A stretch of DNA of 64,000 nucleotides from Oceanobacter sp. 1_MG-2023 (GCF_030689025.1 NZ_JAUYWA010000012.1:1-64000), one strand, 5' to 3'. Positions 32,101-41,300 are shown, counted from the stretch's first letter. Notes: generated by a model not told the origin, from the sequence alone. Numbers and translations are program-made.

Positions 32101-32651
32101 GCGGCCAGATCGAAACCATCGGCTTTACCCTCTATATGGAAATGCTGGAACAAGCCGTACAGGCGATGCGCTCCGGCAAGATTCCATCTGACGACCTGAC
32201 CCCGAAACAGATGGCCGATGTCAATTTGCATATTGCGGCGCTGATCCCGGACGACTACCTGCCCGACGTCAACAGCCGCCTGACGCTCTACAAACGGATT
32301 GCCAACGGCCAGAGCGATAACGAACTGAAAGAACTGCAAGTCGAAATGATCGACCGCTTTGGGCTACTGCCAGACCCGGTGAAAAACCTGTTCCGCCAAA
32401 CCGCGCTGAAATTGCGGCTCAACCCGCTGGGCATTGCCAAGCTCGACGTTGGTTCCGACTCCGGTCGACTGGAATTCAGCGCCGCCACCAAAATCAACCC
32501 CTTCACGCTGGTCAAGCTGGTACAAAGCAAATCCCACAGCTACAAACTGGAAGGTGGCCACACCTTGCGTTTCTACTTCAACATGGACACTATCGATCGG
32601 CGCTTTAACGTCATCGACCAGGTGCTGACCGAACTGCAAAAGGAACTCTGA
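29196..32651 (+). CDS. mfd: Transcription-repair coupling factor
   Basis: Removes RNA polymerase stalled at DNA lesions and recruits UvrA. 1151 aa, full length. A UvrB-homology region (about 15-300) is followed by the RNA-polymerase-interacting domain containing LKPGAPVVHLDHGIGRYQGL (about 490-545). The RecG-like translocase has GDVGFGKTEVAMRAAF (motif I), TTLLAQQHYQNF, VIDEEHRFG (DEEH box), LTATPIPRTL, and TTIIETGIDIP. The C-terminal regulatory domain follows. ATG at 29196 has GGAG upstream. The next gene follows three bases after the stop. Confidence 0.97.
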   Translation: MTSPMTPDLPTKAAERRFWGNLEGASLALAIAQAASSNQGLTLVVCNDTTNALQLEEDIRFFAAKLPVLLFPDWETLPYDVFSPHQDIISQRIATLSQLQDIRQAVLIIPVATLLHRLPPASFYQGQSFALDVGQHFDVDNTRKQLQAAGYHCVDTVYEHGEFAVRGAIVDIFPMGQALPFRIDMFDDEIETLRTFDPENQRTLDKVDSIRILPAREFPLNAAAIKMFKHRWFDFFEHNPNDCSVYVDIGQGIAPAGIEYYLPLFFADDLGNFFDHLPRNTLIIHDAGIEPGAKHFRNELEQRYESRRYDRTRPILAPGELFIATDQLFSHLNDYPRIQWHDADLPSRGGAVRFDTHPLPDISIDSRLDQPLQRLQSWLQANANTRVLFCAESAGRREALKELLSRIKIRASEHPDWITATQSNDQLMLTTAPLSKGVVIDASQPLALITENELFGQRIRQTRRRNKQKTDADNTIRDLSELKPGAPVVHLDHGIGRYQGLQALDAGGQLNEFLVLEYANNSKLYVPVSSLHLISRYGGAEDGAIPISRLGTEKWAAAKRKAAEKIRDTAAELLEIYARREARKGFAFNGPDEEYDRFAAGFPYEETPDQQTAIDAVVNDMCSPRPMDRLVCGDVGFGKTEVAMRAAFMAVQSGKQVAVLVPTTLLAQQHYQNFADRFAEWPVKVDVLSRFKSAKETQQALERMLDGKTDIVVGTHKLLQKDVRFEHLGLLVIDEEHRFGVQQKERIKALRANVDILTLTATPIPRTLNMAMASIRDLSIIATPPARRLSVKTFVRQYDEATIKESILREILRGGQVYYLHNEVKSIEKITRELDQLVPEARVVFAHGQMSERELESVMSDFYHKRFNVLVCTTIIETGIDIPSANTIIIERADKFGLAQLHQLRGRVGRSHHQAYAYLLTPPPKVMTKDAEKRLEAIASAQDLGAGFMLATHDLEIRGAGELLGEEQSGQIETIGFTLYMEMLEQAVQAMRSGKIPSDDLTPKQMADVNLHIAALIPDDYLPDVNSRLTLYKRIANGQSDNELKELQVEMIDRFGLLPDPVKNLFRQTALKLRLNPLGIAKLDVGSDSGRLEFSAATKINPFTLVKLVQSKSHSYKLEGGHTLRFYFNMDTIDRRFNVIDQVLTELQKEL

Positions 32652-32654
32652 CCC

Positions 32655-33479
32655 TTGAACCTGTTTCACTCTGCCAAAGTGGCGTTCTTTCTGAGCCTCA
32701 CCACATTATTCACACTGCCCACCAGCGCGGTGGCCGCCACTCCGTTAAGCGATAACTGGTTTCAGGTCGAAATGATGCTGGTCGCCTATCGTAATAACAG
32801 CGACATCGACCAGGAATACTGGCCCAAAGTCATCCTCGACAGCCAGTCGCTCTTTGCAACGATGACACCCAAGTCCAGACGCCTTGACCCGGTCGCCAAA
32901 CATTACCGTTACCGCCGGCTACAAACGCAGTTTCTCAATGCCATCAAGCTCCCGGTCAGACTACCGGATAGCCTCTGGCAACCCCTGGCACCGCTGTCCA
33001 GCCTTAAACTGAAACGGGAAGCCAACCGCATCAACCCACAGGCCGATATGGATGTGGTATGGCACCAAAGCTGGCTGGAACCCGTACAAAGCCAGGAAGG
33101 CACCATCGTCCACAAGGTCAACCTGACCGTCGGCGGAGAACCGGAAATCCAGATTACCGGCGGTTTCAGCCTCTACCTCAGCCGCTACCTGCATATTTCG
33201 ACCGACTTTCATGTGCAACACCTCAGCAGCCAGATGCCCGCCGAGCCACAGTTACAGGCATTCAGCACAGCCATCAATACCGACGGCACACCGACCCCGG
33301 CCATACTGGCAAGCCAGCAGCCATTGACCATTCATGGCCTCTACCCGATACGGGCCACCGAGGTTCGTCAGAAACGCCGCATGCGCAGCAAGGAATTGCA
33401 TTATATCGACCACCCGATGCTGGGCGTTGTATTGATTATTACACCGGTTGAGTTTCCAGACCTGACAGCTGGCGAATAG
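32655..33479 (+). CDS. CsiV-family periplasmic protein
   Basis: 274 aa with a signal peptide (hydrophobic AFFLSLTTLFTLPTSAVA). The mature part begins NWFQVEMMLVAYRNN, then alternates short beta segments and ends HYIDHPMLGVVLIITPVEF, the pattern of the CsiV family. In Vibrio cholerae CsiV is a periplasmic peptidoglycan-binding protein that activates cell-wall synthesis. The start is TTG at 32655, just after the mfd stop, with AAGGA about 10 bases before. The position after mfd matches the uncharacterised gene I recall at the same place in Pseudomonas. Confidence 0.75.
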   Translation: MNLFHSAKVAFFLSLTTLFTLPTSAVAATPLSDNWFQVEMMLVAYRNNSDIDQEYWPKVILDSQSLFATMTPKSRRLDPVAKHYRYRRLQTQFLNAIKLPVRLPDSLWQPLAPLSSLKLKREANRINPQADMDVVWHQSWLEPVQSQEGTIVHKVNLTVGGEPEIQITGGFSLYLSRYLHISTDFHVQHLSSQMPAEPQLQAFSTAINTDGTPTPAILASQQPLTIHGLYPIRATEVRQKRRMRSKELHYIDHPMLGVVLIITPVEFPDLTAGE

Positions 33480-33518
33480 ACTGGCGAGCACAGACGACCG
33501 CCACCAAATCATCCGTCA

Positions 33519-33538
33519 CCCCGGGCTTGATCCCGGGG
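33519..33538. repeat. REP-like GC-rich hairpin
   Basis: CCCCGGG-CTTGAT-CCCGGGG is a perfect 7-bp inverted repeat in the 134-bp gap between the convergent csiV-like and phosphorylase genes. The flanking GTCA...GGGCTTGATCCCGG style resembles dispersed repetitive palindromes in proteobacteria. The gap also carries three tandem GAGCCGG-type units at 33590-33610. It could serve as a two-way terminator; copy number elsewhere cannot be checked here. Confidence 0.5.
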
Positions 33539-33613
33539 CAGAGGACACACACGAAGCTACGGCACAGACATAACCGGCGGACACCGACAGAGCCGGGAGC
33601 CGGGAGCCGGCCC

Positions 33614-34360
33614 TTACAGTGACAACAAGACCGCTGCCAGCAAGTCCCGAACGTTATTCATACCGCTGTCCAGCACCGCCTGAATATCAGCCATGGTAAT
33701 TTCGGCATCGCTGCGACCTGCCGCCGGGTTCACCACCAGGCAGACGCTGGCGTAGGGTATGCCTAGCTCCCGTGCCAGTACCGCTTCCGGCATACTGGTC
33801 ATTCCAACCAGGTCACAACCAATACGCTCGAGGTAATTCACTTCGGCGGCAGTTTCCAGTCGTGGGCCTTGGGTTACGCCAACCACGCCATAATCACTCA
33901 CCGGCGCCGGTAACACCCTGGCGGCTTCAATCAGTGCCTGGCGTAATCCGGCATCAAATGGCTCGGTGAAATCAATATGGTTCAGTGGCTGATAACTGCC
34001 GTCAAAAAAGGTGCTTTCCCGTCCCCAGGTCAGATCGATCAGTTGATCCGGAATCACAATGGCCCCTGCGCCCATATCCGGGTGAATCCCCCCGACCGCA
34101 TTGACGGCGAGAATGGCTTCAGCCCCCAGCTCCTGTAATGCCAACAGATTGGCACGGTAGTTCACCTTGTGTGGCGGCACCGAATGCGGATGGCCGTGCC
34201 GGGCCATAAACAGCACCTCACGCCCTTCCCAGAGACCCTCATGGACACTGCCAGACGGCGTCCCCAGGACGGTATTAATATCATGGCGAGCCGTTACCTC
34301 CGGCCCCTCCAGATGAGTCAGGCCAGTACCACCAATAATGCCAATACGCTGATAGGACAT
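33614..34360 (-). CDS. S-methyl-5'-thioinosine/thioadenosine phosphorylase
   Basis: Phosphorolysis of methylthio-nucleosides in the methionine/polyamine salvage pathway, cytoplasmic. 248 aa, PNP/MTAP family 2. Motifs: IGIIGGTGL (phosphate loop), GREVLFMARHGHPH, VNYRANLLAL, NAVGGIHPDMGAG, and GMTSMPEAVLAREL. The MTSMPE segment fits the Pseudomonas methylthioinosine phosphorylase better than the MTAP form (MTNVPE), so methylthioinosine may be preferred. The start at 34360 follows a strong AGGAG; a longer reading frame upstream has no support. It lies downstream of nagZ, as I recall in Pseudomonas. Confidence 0.88.
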   Translation of the reverse strand: MSYQRIGIIGGTGLTHLEGPEVTARHDINTVLGTPSGSVHEGLWEGREVLFMARHGHPHSVPPHKVNYRANLLALQELGAEAILAVNAVGGIHPDMGAGAIVIPDQLIDLTWGRESTFFDGSYQPLNHIDFTEPFDAGLRQALIEAARVLPAPVSDYGVVGVTQGPRLETAAEVNYLERIGCDLVGMTSMPEAVLARELGIPYASVCLVVNPAAGRSDAEITMADIQAVLDSGMNNVRDLLAAVLLSL

Positions 34361-34383
34361 GCGAGCGCTCCTGTTAATCAAGC

Positions 34384-34414
34384 AAAAAAAGGGAATGCGC
34401 CCGATAGCGGACGC
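34384..34414 (-). terminator. Terminator-like hairpin between nagZ and the phosphorylase
   Basis: A 7-bp stem (34397-34403 with 34408-34414, one G-T pair) and ATAG loop is followed after six bases by seven T on the minus strand. It may end or attenuate the nagZ transcript before the phosphorylase gene. Confidence 0.5.
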
Positions 34415-34433
34415 CAAAACAGTGTGATTTCAA

Positions 34434-35483
34434 TCAGGATGCGGTCAATACTGCCAGCTCGGCACGAATACGTTCAAGTGACGAATCCGTTGCTGCAGTG
34501 GTGCTGGCTGTCGCTGGCAAACATCGCCAATCCGACAGATCCAGCCGTGGCCGTCCTTGTGCCAATGCCTGTTCGACATGCTGTAACACTTCCAGCTCAC
34601 CAGACTGGTGATTACATACCACCAGCGCGTTGCAACCGGCAGTCATTGCCAGCTCCGCCCGCTGGCGGTAACTGCCATAACTGGCAGCACCTTCCATGGT
34701 CAGGTCATCACTGAAGATAACCCCGGAGAATGCCAGCTGTTGTCGTAACAGGGTCAACCAACGGCGGGAAAATCCAGCCGTCTGTGCGCTATCCAATGCC
34801 GGATATATGACATGTGCCGGCATCACACCCGCCATGCGCCCGGATGCAATCAGGTGCTGGAAAGGCCGCATGTCATAATCCAGCTGGGCCAGGCTGCGGT
34901 GATCAACCGGCAGCTCCCGGTGCGAGTCGGCAATCACTGCGCCATGCCCCGGAAAATGCTTGCCCACGGCTTGCATGCCAGCGGCCGCCATACCATCCAC
35001 CAGCGCCGCCGCCAGCACGCTGACAACCGCCGCATGGGTGGCAAAAGCCCGATCACCAATCACCTGGGAGCAGCCGCGCTCGATATCCAGCACCGGCGCA
35101 AAACTGACGTCCACACCACATGCGGCCAACTCCGTTGCCATCAGCCAGCCAATATCGTAAGCCAGTGTTTGGGCTGCCTCCGGATCGGACTGAAACCGCT
35201 GCCCCAGCAGTGCCATCGCCGGCAAGCGGGTAAATCCTTCCCGAAAGCGCTGGACGCGGCCCCCCTCTTGATCGACAAACAGAGGCAAATCCGGCCGCAG
35301 CTGGCGAACATCGGCCGTCAGCCTCTGCAACTGTTGCGGGTTCTGGTAATTACGCCCAAACAGAATCAGGCCACTCAGAGCTTCCGACTCCAGCACCGGC
35401 CAATCTTCTTTCAGCAGTTGCGGCCCCAGCAAGTCGGCCACGACGCCAACTGCTGCGGTATCGTTCAAGACAGCTCGCGACAT
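34434..35483 (-). CDS. nagZ: Beta-N-acetylhexosaminidase (muropeptide recycling)
   Basis: Cytosolic GH3 enzyme removing GlcNAc from GlcNAc-anhydroMurNAc peptides during peptidoglycan recycling. 349 aa from ATG 35483 (MSRAVLND), preceded by GAGGA. Landmarks: GLILFGRNYQN, LPLFVDQEGGRVQRFREGFT, and the catalytic loop KHFPGHGAVIADSHRELPVD with the His/Asp pair. The nucleophile Asp is in VIFSDDLTMEGA. Its start overlaps the end of the upstream YkuD gene by 19 bp, so the two are expressed together and probably share the recycling pathway. Confidence 0.95.
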   Translation of the reverse strand: MSRAVLNDTAAVGVVADLLGPQLLKEDWPVLESEALSGLILFGRNYQNPQQLQRLTADVRQLRPDLPLFVDQEGGRVQRFREGFTRLPAMALLGQRFQSDPEAAQTLAYDIGWLMATELAACGVDVSFAPVLDIERGCSQVIGDRAFATHAAVVSVLAAALVDGMAAAGMQAVGKHFPGHGAVIADSHRELPVDHRSLAQLDYDMRPFQHLIASGRMAGVMPAHVIYPALDSAQTAGFSRRWLTLLRQQLAFSGVIFSDDLTMEGAASYGSYRQRAELAMTAGCNALVVCNHQSGELEVLQHVEQALAQGRPRLDLSDWRCLPATASTTAATDSSLERIRAELAVLTAS

Positions 35484-35971
35484 GGAATCCTCGAAAAACT
35501 GTGTGGCTGAATCCACACCAGTGTATCAATGCTCACCTGATCAAACAGGGCCAGCACATCCTGGTTACGCATACGAATACAACCATGGGAGCGGGCAATG
35601 CCCATCGGTTCCGAATCCGGTGTGCCGTGAATATAAATATAGCGCCGCATCGAATCCACGCGCCCCATACGATTGAAGCCTATTTCCATGCCCTGTAACC
35701 AGAGAATCCGGGTAAGAATCCAGTCCCGGGCCGGATGCCTTGTGGCCAGCTCAGTGGAGTACAGCTCTCCGGTAAAACGTCGCCCGACAAACACCGCATT
35801 CTGCGGCAGGCCTCCGCCGATACGGGCGGCAATTCGATGCCAGCCACGCGGCGTACAGCCAGAATTTTCTTGCTCACCAACCCCATTCAGGGCGGTGGAT
35901 ATGGGGTAGACAATACACGTTTGCGGCGTCGTCAGACGTAACTGCTGATCCGCTATCGAGATCTCGATCAT
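35465..35971 (-). CDS. YkuD-domain L,D-transpeptidase/carboxypeptidase without signal peptide
   Basis: 168 aa. The catalytic region is IHGTPDSEPMGIARSHGCIR, with the Cys nucleophile and both His, so the domain is intact. The start chosen (35971) follows AAGGAATC; the N-terminus MIEISIADQQLRL has no signal peptide or membrane helix. A cytosolic YkuD enzyme overlapping nagZ suggests trimming of recycled murein tetrapeptides (L,D-carboxypeptidase), as described for ElsL of Acinetobacter, rather than cross-linking in the wall. That function is inference. The frame upstream to 36013 is open, but gives no export signal either. Confidence 0.85.
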   Translation of the reverse strand: MIEISIADQQLRLTTPQTCIVYPISTALNGVGEQENSGCTPRGWHRIAARIGGGLPQNAVFVGRRFTGELYSTELATRHPARDWILTRILWLQGMEIGFNRMGRVDSMRRYIYIHGTPDSEPMGIARSHGCIRMRNQDVLALFDQVSIDTLVWIQPHSFSRIPCRELS

Positions 35972-36052
35972 GATTCCTTGTCCGTCCGGTCCATTCTTTG
36001 CCAAGGTTGCCATATCCTCGTTATTCCAGGTCTATTACATTCGGTCCGGCTG

Positions 36053-36703
36053 CTAGTCTTGATGAGGTGCCTGAAAGCCGGATGACAAAAAAGGCACCAG
36101 CTTGTCGATCACGCCATCGATCCCGGTACTGACACCCAGATCATGCTGCGCCATGGCGGTCAAGGATTCCACCCCGGAGAGCGTAAACACCGTTGCCCCC
36201 AGCATAAAGTGAATACGCCAGAAACGCTCTTCATCGCTCAATTCAGGAGAGGCGGCAGTAACCAGCTGCATATAACGCTCAAATACCGCGCCGTACTGGT
36301 TACGCAAGAATTTGCGCAAGTGACCCTGTTCCTGCGAGTAAGCCAACCCCAGCAAGCGCATGAAAATACCCAGCCGCCGGGCGTTGCCACCTCCGGCAGC
36401 CATGGAAGTTTCAGCCAGCAGCCGCAACAGTGCCCCCAGTTCCGGAGACTTGCCCGCCAGGCCATGTTCATAACCTCTCAAGGCCTTGCCAAGGTCGTCG
36501 CAGAACGGCGTCAGAAAGCGGGCAAAAACGGCCTGGATCAACTCTTTTTTAGAGCCGAAGTGATAATTCACCGCTGCCAGGTTGACCCCGGCTCGCGTGG
36601 TAATATTCCGCAACGAGGTTTCTGCAAAACCTCGTTCAGAAAACAGCTCCTCAGCAGAATCCAGAATACTTTTAGCGGTGTCTTTTTGAGCCATCAGAGC
36701 CAT
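36053..36703 (-). CDS. psrA: TetR-family regulator PsrA
   Basis: 216 aa. The N-terminal HTH (about 10-60) reads AEELFSERGFAETSLRNITT and AGVNLAAVNYHFGSKKELI, very close to PsrA of Pseudomonas. The ligand domain keeps IFMRLLGLAYSQEQGHLRK and WRIHFMLGATVFTLSG. PsrA senses long-chain fatty acids and controls beta-oxidation and rpoS in Pseudomonas. A palindrome with the core AAAC-N4-GTTT lies 20 bp upstream of the start, matching the PsrA site and suggesting autorepression. ATG at 36703 or 36694 are both possible. In Pseudomonas psrA is followed by lexA; here about 15 kb separates them. Confidence 0.9.
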   Translation of the reverse strand: MALMAQKDTAKSILDSAEELFSERGFAETSLRNITTRAGVNLAAVNYHFGSKKELIQAVFARFLTPFCDDLGKALRGYEHGLAGKSPELGALLRLLAETSMAAGGGNARRLGIFMRLLGLAYSQEQGHLRKFLRNQYGAVFERYMQLVTAASPELSDEERFWRIHFMLGATVFTLSGVESLTAMAQHDLGVSTGIDGVIDKLVPFLSSGFQAPHQD

Positions 36704-36722
36704 ATTCCCAGCCTACAAGTTG

Positions 36723-36744
36723 GTTTTAAACATACGTTTAAAAC
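36723..36744. promoter_or_regulatory. PsrA-type operator
   Basis: A perfect 9-bp inverted repeat GTTTTAAAC-N4-GTTTAAAAC. Its centre AAAC-ATAC-GTTT fits the published Pseudomonas PsrA consensus (G/C)AAAC-N2-4-GTTT(G/C) except for T/A at the outer positions. It lies 20-41 bp upstream of the psrA start, so autoregulation is likely. Confidence 0.8.
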
Positions 36745-36869
36745 AACACCCATGCAAGATGAAGACAGCTAAGTCATTCATATCCAGTGGATATTCATTC
36801 AGGAATAACAGGCAACAGCGCCTGTATTGGCAGCGGTTAAAACACTGGGAGAGGAACGAGAGGAACAAC

Positions 36870-36901
36870 ACAAGCCCGGCTGACGGCCGCCGCGGGCTTG
36901 T
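36870..36901 (-). terminator. Terminator of the LuxO-like regulator operon
   Basis: A 9-bp stem ACAAGCCCG/CGGGCTTGT (36870-36878, 36893-36901) with a GC-rich 14-nt loop lies immediately after the response regulator stop. On the minus strand it is followed by GTTGTT, a weak T-run. It marks the downstream end of the Tad/signalling block. Confidence 0.65.
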
Positions 36902-36906
36902 TTATA

Positions 36907-38343
36907 TCAGCCCGGTACCTGTTCGGCATCCTGGGCAGCCCAGAACTGTTTCTTGCGATAAATGGTCGAGGCGCTGATATCCAGCATCGCCGCAGCCTTG
37001 GGAATATTGCCGTGATAATGGTTTATGGCCCTTTCGATAATGCGCTTTTCTTCGAGCCATAACGGCAACACCGGGGCTTCAACCGCAACCGGGGCTGTTG
37101 CTGCTGTTATTGCTGGAACCACCTCGGGTATGGTCGCAGCACGGGGAGCTGGCGCTTTTTCCTGCTGCTGGAAAAAGTCGGGCAAATGCCCCGTTTCTAT
37201 TTGTCGCCCCTGGTTCAGCACCACCATATTACGCAATACATTGGCCAGTTCCCGAACGTTGCCGGGCCAGCGATAACTCATCAAGCGCTCTTCAACACCG
37301 CGACTGATACTCTGGAAGGACTTGCCTTCATCTTCGTTAAACAGCCGCAAAAACGCGTTGGCTATACGTAAAATATCCTGTCCGCGTTCCCGCAATGGTG
37401 GCATATGGACCGGAATCACATTCAGCCGATAAAACAGATCCTCACGGAAACGTCCGGCCCGGACTTCAGTCAGGGGATCGCGATTGGTGGCGCAGACAAA
37501 CCGCACATCAACCGTGACTTCCTGATTGGAGCCAACCGCCTGAAACGTCCCCAACTGGATAAACCGCAGCAACTTGCTCTGCAAGGACAGCGGCATTTCG
37601 CCAATTTCATCCAGAAACAGGGTGCCGCCATGCGCACGCTGGGCCGCGCCTTCACGGTTCTGGCTGGCACCGCTGAAAGCACCCTTGATATGCCCAAAGA
37701 TCTCACTTTCCATAAGCTCCAACGGAATCGCCGCGCAGTTCAGCGCGATAAACGGCTTCTTGCTGCGGGAGCTTTCCCTGTGCAGCGCTTCAGCGCACAG
37801 CTCCTTGCCGGTACCACTCTCTCCGGTAATAAACACCGTCGCCTTGCTGGATGCTGCACTTTCAATGATGCGATACACCGCCTGCATCGGAAGGGATGCT
37901 CCCACCATATTGTAGAAATGACTGCGGTCGAAGGTCTTTTCATAGGTCTCAACCAATGAGCTGAGCTGGACTGTTTTCAGTACCTGCTGCAAGGTGTGCT
38001 GCAAGCGGGTTTTATCAAACGGCTTGGTCAGAAAATCGTTGGCTCCCAGACGCATGGCATCAACCGCCACTTCCACGGTGCTGTGCGCGGTAATAATCAC
38101 CACCGGCAACTGCTGATCCCGTTCACGCAGGGTTTTCAATACCTCCAGACCAGAGATATCCGGTAATTGCACATCCATAACCGCCAGCTGAAAACGATGA
38201 CGATGCAGCGCATCGATGGCATCTGAGCCGGTATACACCACGGTGACGTCAAACAGATGTTCCAGATACGTCGCATAAACCATGGCCGTTGATTGACTGT
38301 CTTCGACCAATAGCAGCCTGGGCAGTGATATTGATTTGGTCAT
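36907..38343 (-). CDS. LuxO-like sigma-54-dependent response regulator
   Basis: 478 aa, three domains. The receiver (about 8-122) has phospho-acceptor Asp57 in LAVMDVQLPD and the Lys in LTKPFD. The AAA+ domain (about 138-370) has Walker A GESGTGKE, the sigma-54 loop as GAFSGA (GAFTGA variant), Walker B GGTLFLDEIGE and RWPGNVRELANVL. The Fis-type HTH (about 430-470) reads GNIPKAAAMLDISASTIYRK. From memory of the family, SAASSKATVFITGESGTGKE and the PLWLEEKRIIERAI linker are much closer to vibrio LuxO than to NtrC. It follows the hybrid kinase by 20 bp and a terminator ends the unit. A sigma-54 promoter precedes the neighbouring pilus operon, its likely target. Confidence 0.92.
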   Translation of the reverse strand: MTKSISLPRLLLVEDSQSTAMVYATYLEHLFDVTVVYTGSDAIDALHRHRFQLAVMDVQLPDISGLEVLKTLRERDQQLPVVIITAHSTVEVAVDAMRLGANDFLTKPFDKTRLQHTLQQVLKTVQLSSLVETYEKTFDRSHFYNMVGASLPMQAVYRIIESAASSKATVFITGESGTGKELCAEALHRESSRSKKPFIALNCAAIPLELMESEIFGHIKGAFSGASQNREGAAQRAHGGTLFLDEIGEMPLSLQSKLLRFIQLGTFQAVGSNQEVTVDVRFVCATNRDPLTEVRAGRFREDLFYRLNVIPVHMPPLRERGQDILRIANAFLRLFNEDEGKSFQSISRGVEERLMSYRWPGNVRELANVLRNMVVLNQGRQIETGHLPDFFQQQEKAPAPRAATIPEVVPAITAATAPVAVEAPVLPLWLEEKRIIERAINHYHGNIPKAAAMLDISASTIYRKKQFWAAQDAEQVPG

Positions 38344-38363
38344 CCGTTGTCTCTCTATTCAGC

Positions 38364-41300
38364 CTATTCAGCAGCCATCGACTGCATGTAGTTGCGATAA
38401 CATTCCAGCGTTTGCCGGACCAGTAACATCAGTTCCTGAGTCGCGCTGATTACCCGCGCAAAATCCGCTGCATTGCCATAACACAGCTGCTCCAGCTGTT
38501 GCGCTGCCTGTTGCAGCGCCAGAGCACCAAACACCGCCGAACTGCTTTTCAGGGCATGGGCCTGACTCCCCAGTTCCTGCGGGTTATTGCTCTCCAGCGC
38601 GCGATCCAGATCGTCCATCCGCCGGGTCAGCTCGGCAATAAAGCTGTTCAGCATCCGTGGTAACGCCTGCAAAGATGTTTCGGCGGCCAGCTTTTCCAGC
38701 GTTGCCTTGTGCAGCAGTCGCGCGTCCAGCTCTGCCTGCGCCGCGGCCTGACGGGCCACACTGGCAGCATGACCCGGTGCATCGTCTGGCGCTGCCTCAG
38801 GCGGTGTATCGTGCAACTGTTGATGCTGATACACCTGTCGGTTGATAACGGCCAACAGGTTTTTGGTAAAAAAGGGTTTGCTGACAAAGTCATTCATGCC
38901 GGCGGCCAGGCACCGTTGCATTTCACTTTTCTCGGCATTGGCGGTCAAAGCAACTACGGGAATATGCTGATTTGTACCGGGGCAGGCCCTGAGCCGGGCC
39001 ACTGCAGCAATGCCATTCATCACCGGCATATGCAAATCCATCAGCACAATATCGTAATGACCCACTTCCAGCGCCTGCAAGGCTTCAACACCGTTACAGG
39101 CATGATCGACCTGATAACCCGACTTGGTCAGTATTCCGCCCAGTACAATCCGGTTCGCTTCGATATCTTCCACAATCAGGATACGGTTATGGCTGCCCGT
39201 CACGGTCGCAGTCTGGCTGGGCGTTGCCGCTTCATCGCAGGCTTGCCCGCGCAGCAGACGTTCAATTTTCTGATATGACAGGGGTTTGTACAGCACGCTT
39301 TCCTGTTCAGAACAGGGGACAGATTGATCCTGCCCCAATCGGGTCAGCCGCACCTTGCTTATGGACAGCTGCTGATACCAGTCGAGTTCTTGTCCTGTGG
39401 CTGGCAGTTCGGCCTCATCGATCAATACCACCTCGGTCGACGTCGGCTGGCGCTCCTGCTGGCTGGCTTTGAAGTGCGCCAGGGAAGCAAACGCCGACAG
39501 GGCAACCTCCAGCGGTTGTACACACTCTTCAATTGCCTGCTGCAACGCCTCGTTGCCGGTAACCAGAATCACGCGGCGGAATTGCAAGGGTGGCGGTGTG
39601 GCCTGCCGGATCATTTCGAAGGAACGTAGCGGCACAGTAAAACGGAATACACTGCCCAGATTCGGGGTTGAGCTGACATCCACCGTGCCTCCCATCCAGA
39701 CAACCAAACGTTTGACAATCGCCAACCCCAGGCCAATGCCTCCGGCGCGGGTATCCTCACGGGCATGGACCTGCTCAAACTCATGAAAAACATCTTTCAA
39801 CTGGGCTGCCGGAATACCACGACCGGTATCATGGATGGATATCGCCAGGCACGATGTCTGCCCTGTGCCTGGCACCAGGGCGATTTTAAGGCGAATCAAT
39901 CCTTTGTCGGTAAACTTGATGGCGTTATCCACCAGGTTTCGAATCACCTGGATCGTATGATCAACATCAAACTCTGCCCGACAGGGCACGCCGTTTTCGA
40001 TCTGGCAAAACAGCTCAACCTGATCGGTATCGAGCTTGCTTTCCAGTGTGGTGAGCAAGCAGCTGGTCATATCGGCCAGATCAACCGTTGCATAATCCGT
40101 GTGCAAGTTGCCTGCTTCAATCCGGGAAAAATCCAGAATTTCATTAATCACCGCCAGCAAGCTGCTCCCGGCAGTATCGGCAATGGTCAATAAACGCCGC
40201 TGACTGGCCGATAAGGATTCCAGCTCCAGTAACTGCAAGATCCCCATCACGGCGTTGAGTGGCGAGCGTATTTCATGACTCATATGGGACAGGAAGCGGG
40301 ACTTGGCCTGACTGGCGAGTTCTGCGGTTTCTTTCGCCGCTACCAACTGGGCCTGATTGTTTTTCTGCTCGGAGATATTGCGTACAAACGCCGTAAAATA
40401 GGTGTTTTTCTGGCTCTTGAAGATAACAGAAGAGACCTCGACCGGTATACGCTCCCCGGCCCGGGTCAGCATAACGGTTTCCCGTCGAGCCCCTTGCCCA
40501 TAGTACTGTTTTGCACTTAACAAGGCTTTCCGTCGCGCCAGATGGCCATCGATCAGCTCTTCTGGCACCAGGGTCTCTTCCACTTTTTTACCAATGATAT
40601 CCTCACGCCGCCAGCCAAAAATCAGCTCTGCCGCGCTACTGAATTCGATGATATTACCCTGCTTGTTCAGCGTAATCATGGCATCCAGGCTGGCCTCGTA
40701 AACGGCGGATTTGATCGCATCCTCTTCTCTCGCCTGGGCCAGCTTCTCCACCATGTCGTTAAACGACTGGACGGTAACGGCCAACTCATCCCGGCCATTC
40801 ACCGGTAATGGCTCGACCATTTCTCCTTTCGACAGACGCTGGGCCTGCCGGGTCAGGTGCGACAAGGTGCGGGTCAGGTAACAGCCCAGAATCCATGAAA
40901 CCAGCGCAACCATAAATAATTCGGCCAATGCGATCCCGATCAGCCGCGTTTTTGATTCACTAATCAGAAAACCCAGTCCGGTTGTTGATATGCCCAGCTG
41001 TATGGTGCCCAGATAAATATCCTCTTCGAACACCTGATAGTCGACATCCAACATGCCATCGTGAATATCGCCAAAATTAAGGTCGCGCTGAAAGTTCCAG
41101 TCATGCTTTTCAGGGACACCGGCACTGGCCAGAATACCGCGCTGATCGAGTATCCTGACGTATTCAATATTGCCCTGCGCCATCAGCTGATCGACCATCT
41201 CGTTCAGAGTGGCCAGATCGGTGGCGATCAGGGCATTTTCGACCTGGGTGCCAAACAGGCCAACGGTTTCTTGCGCTCGGGTTTCCAGCGCCTGCTGATT

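Noticed and set aside
36704-36906. Qrr-like small RNA controlled by the LuxO-like regulator
   Set aside because: No sigma-54 GG-N10-GC element or Qrr core was seen in this gap; other parts of the genome were not available.
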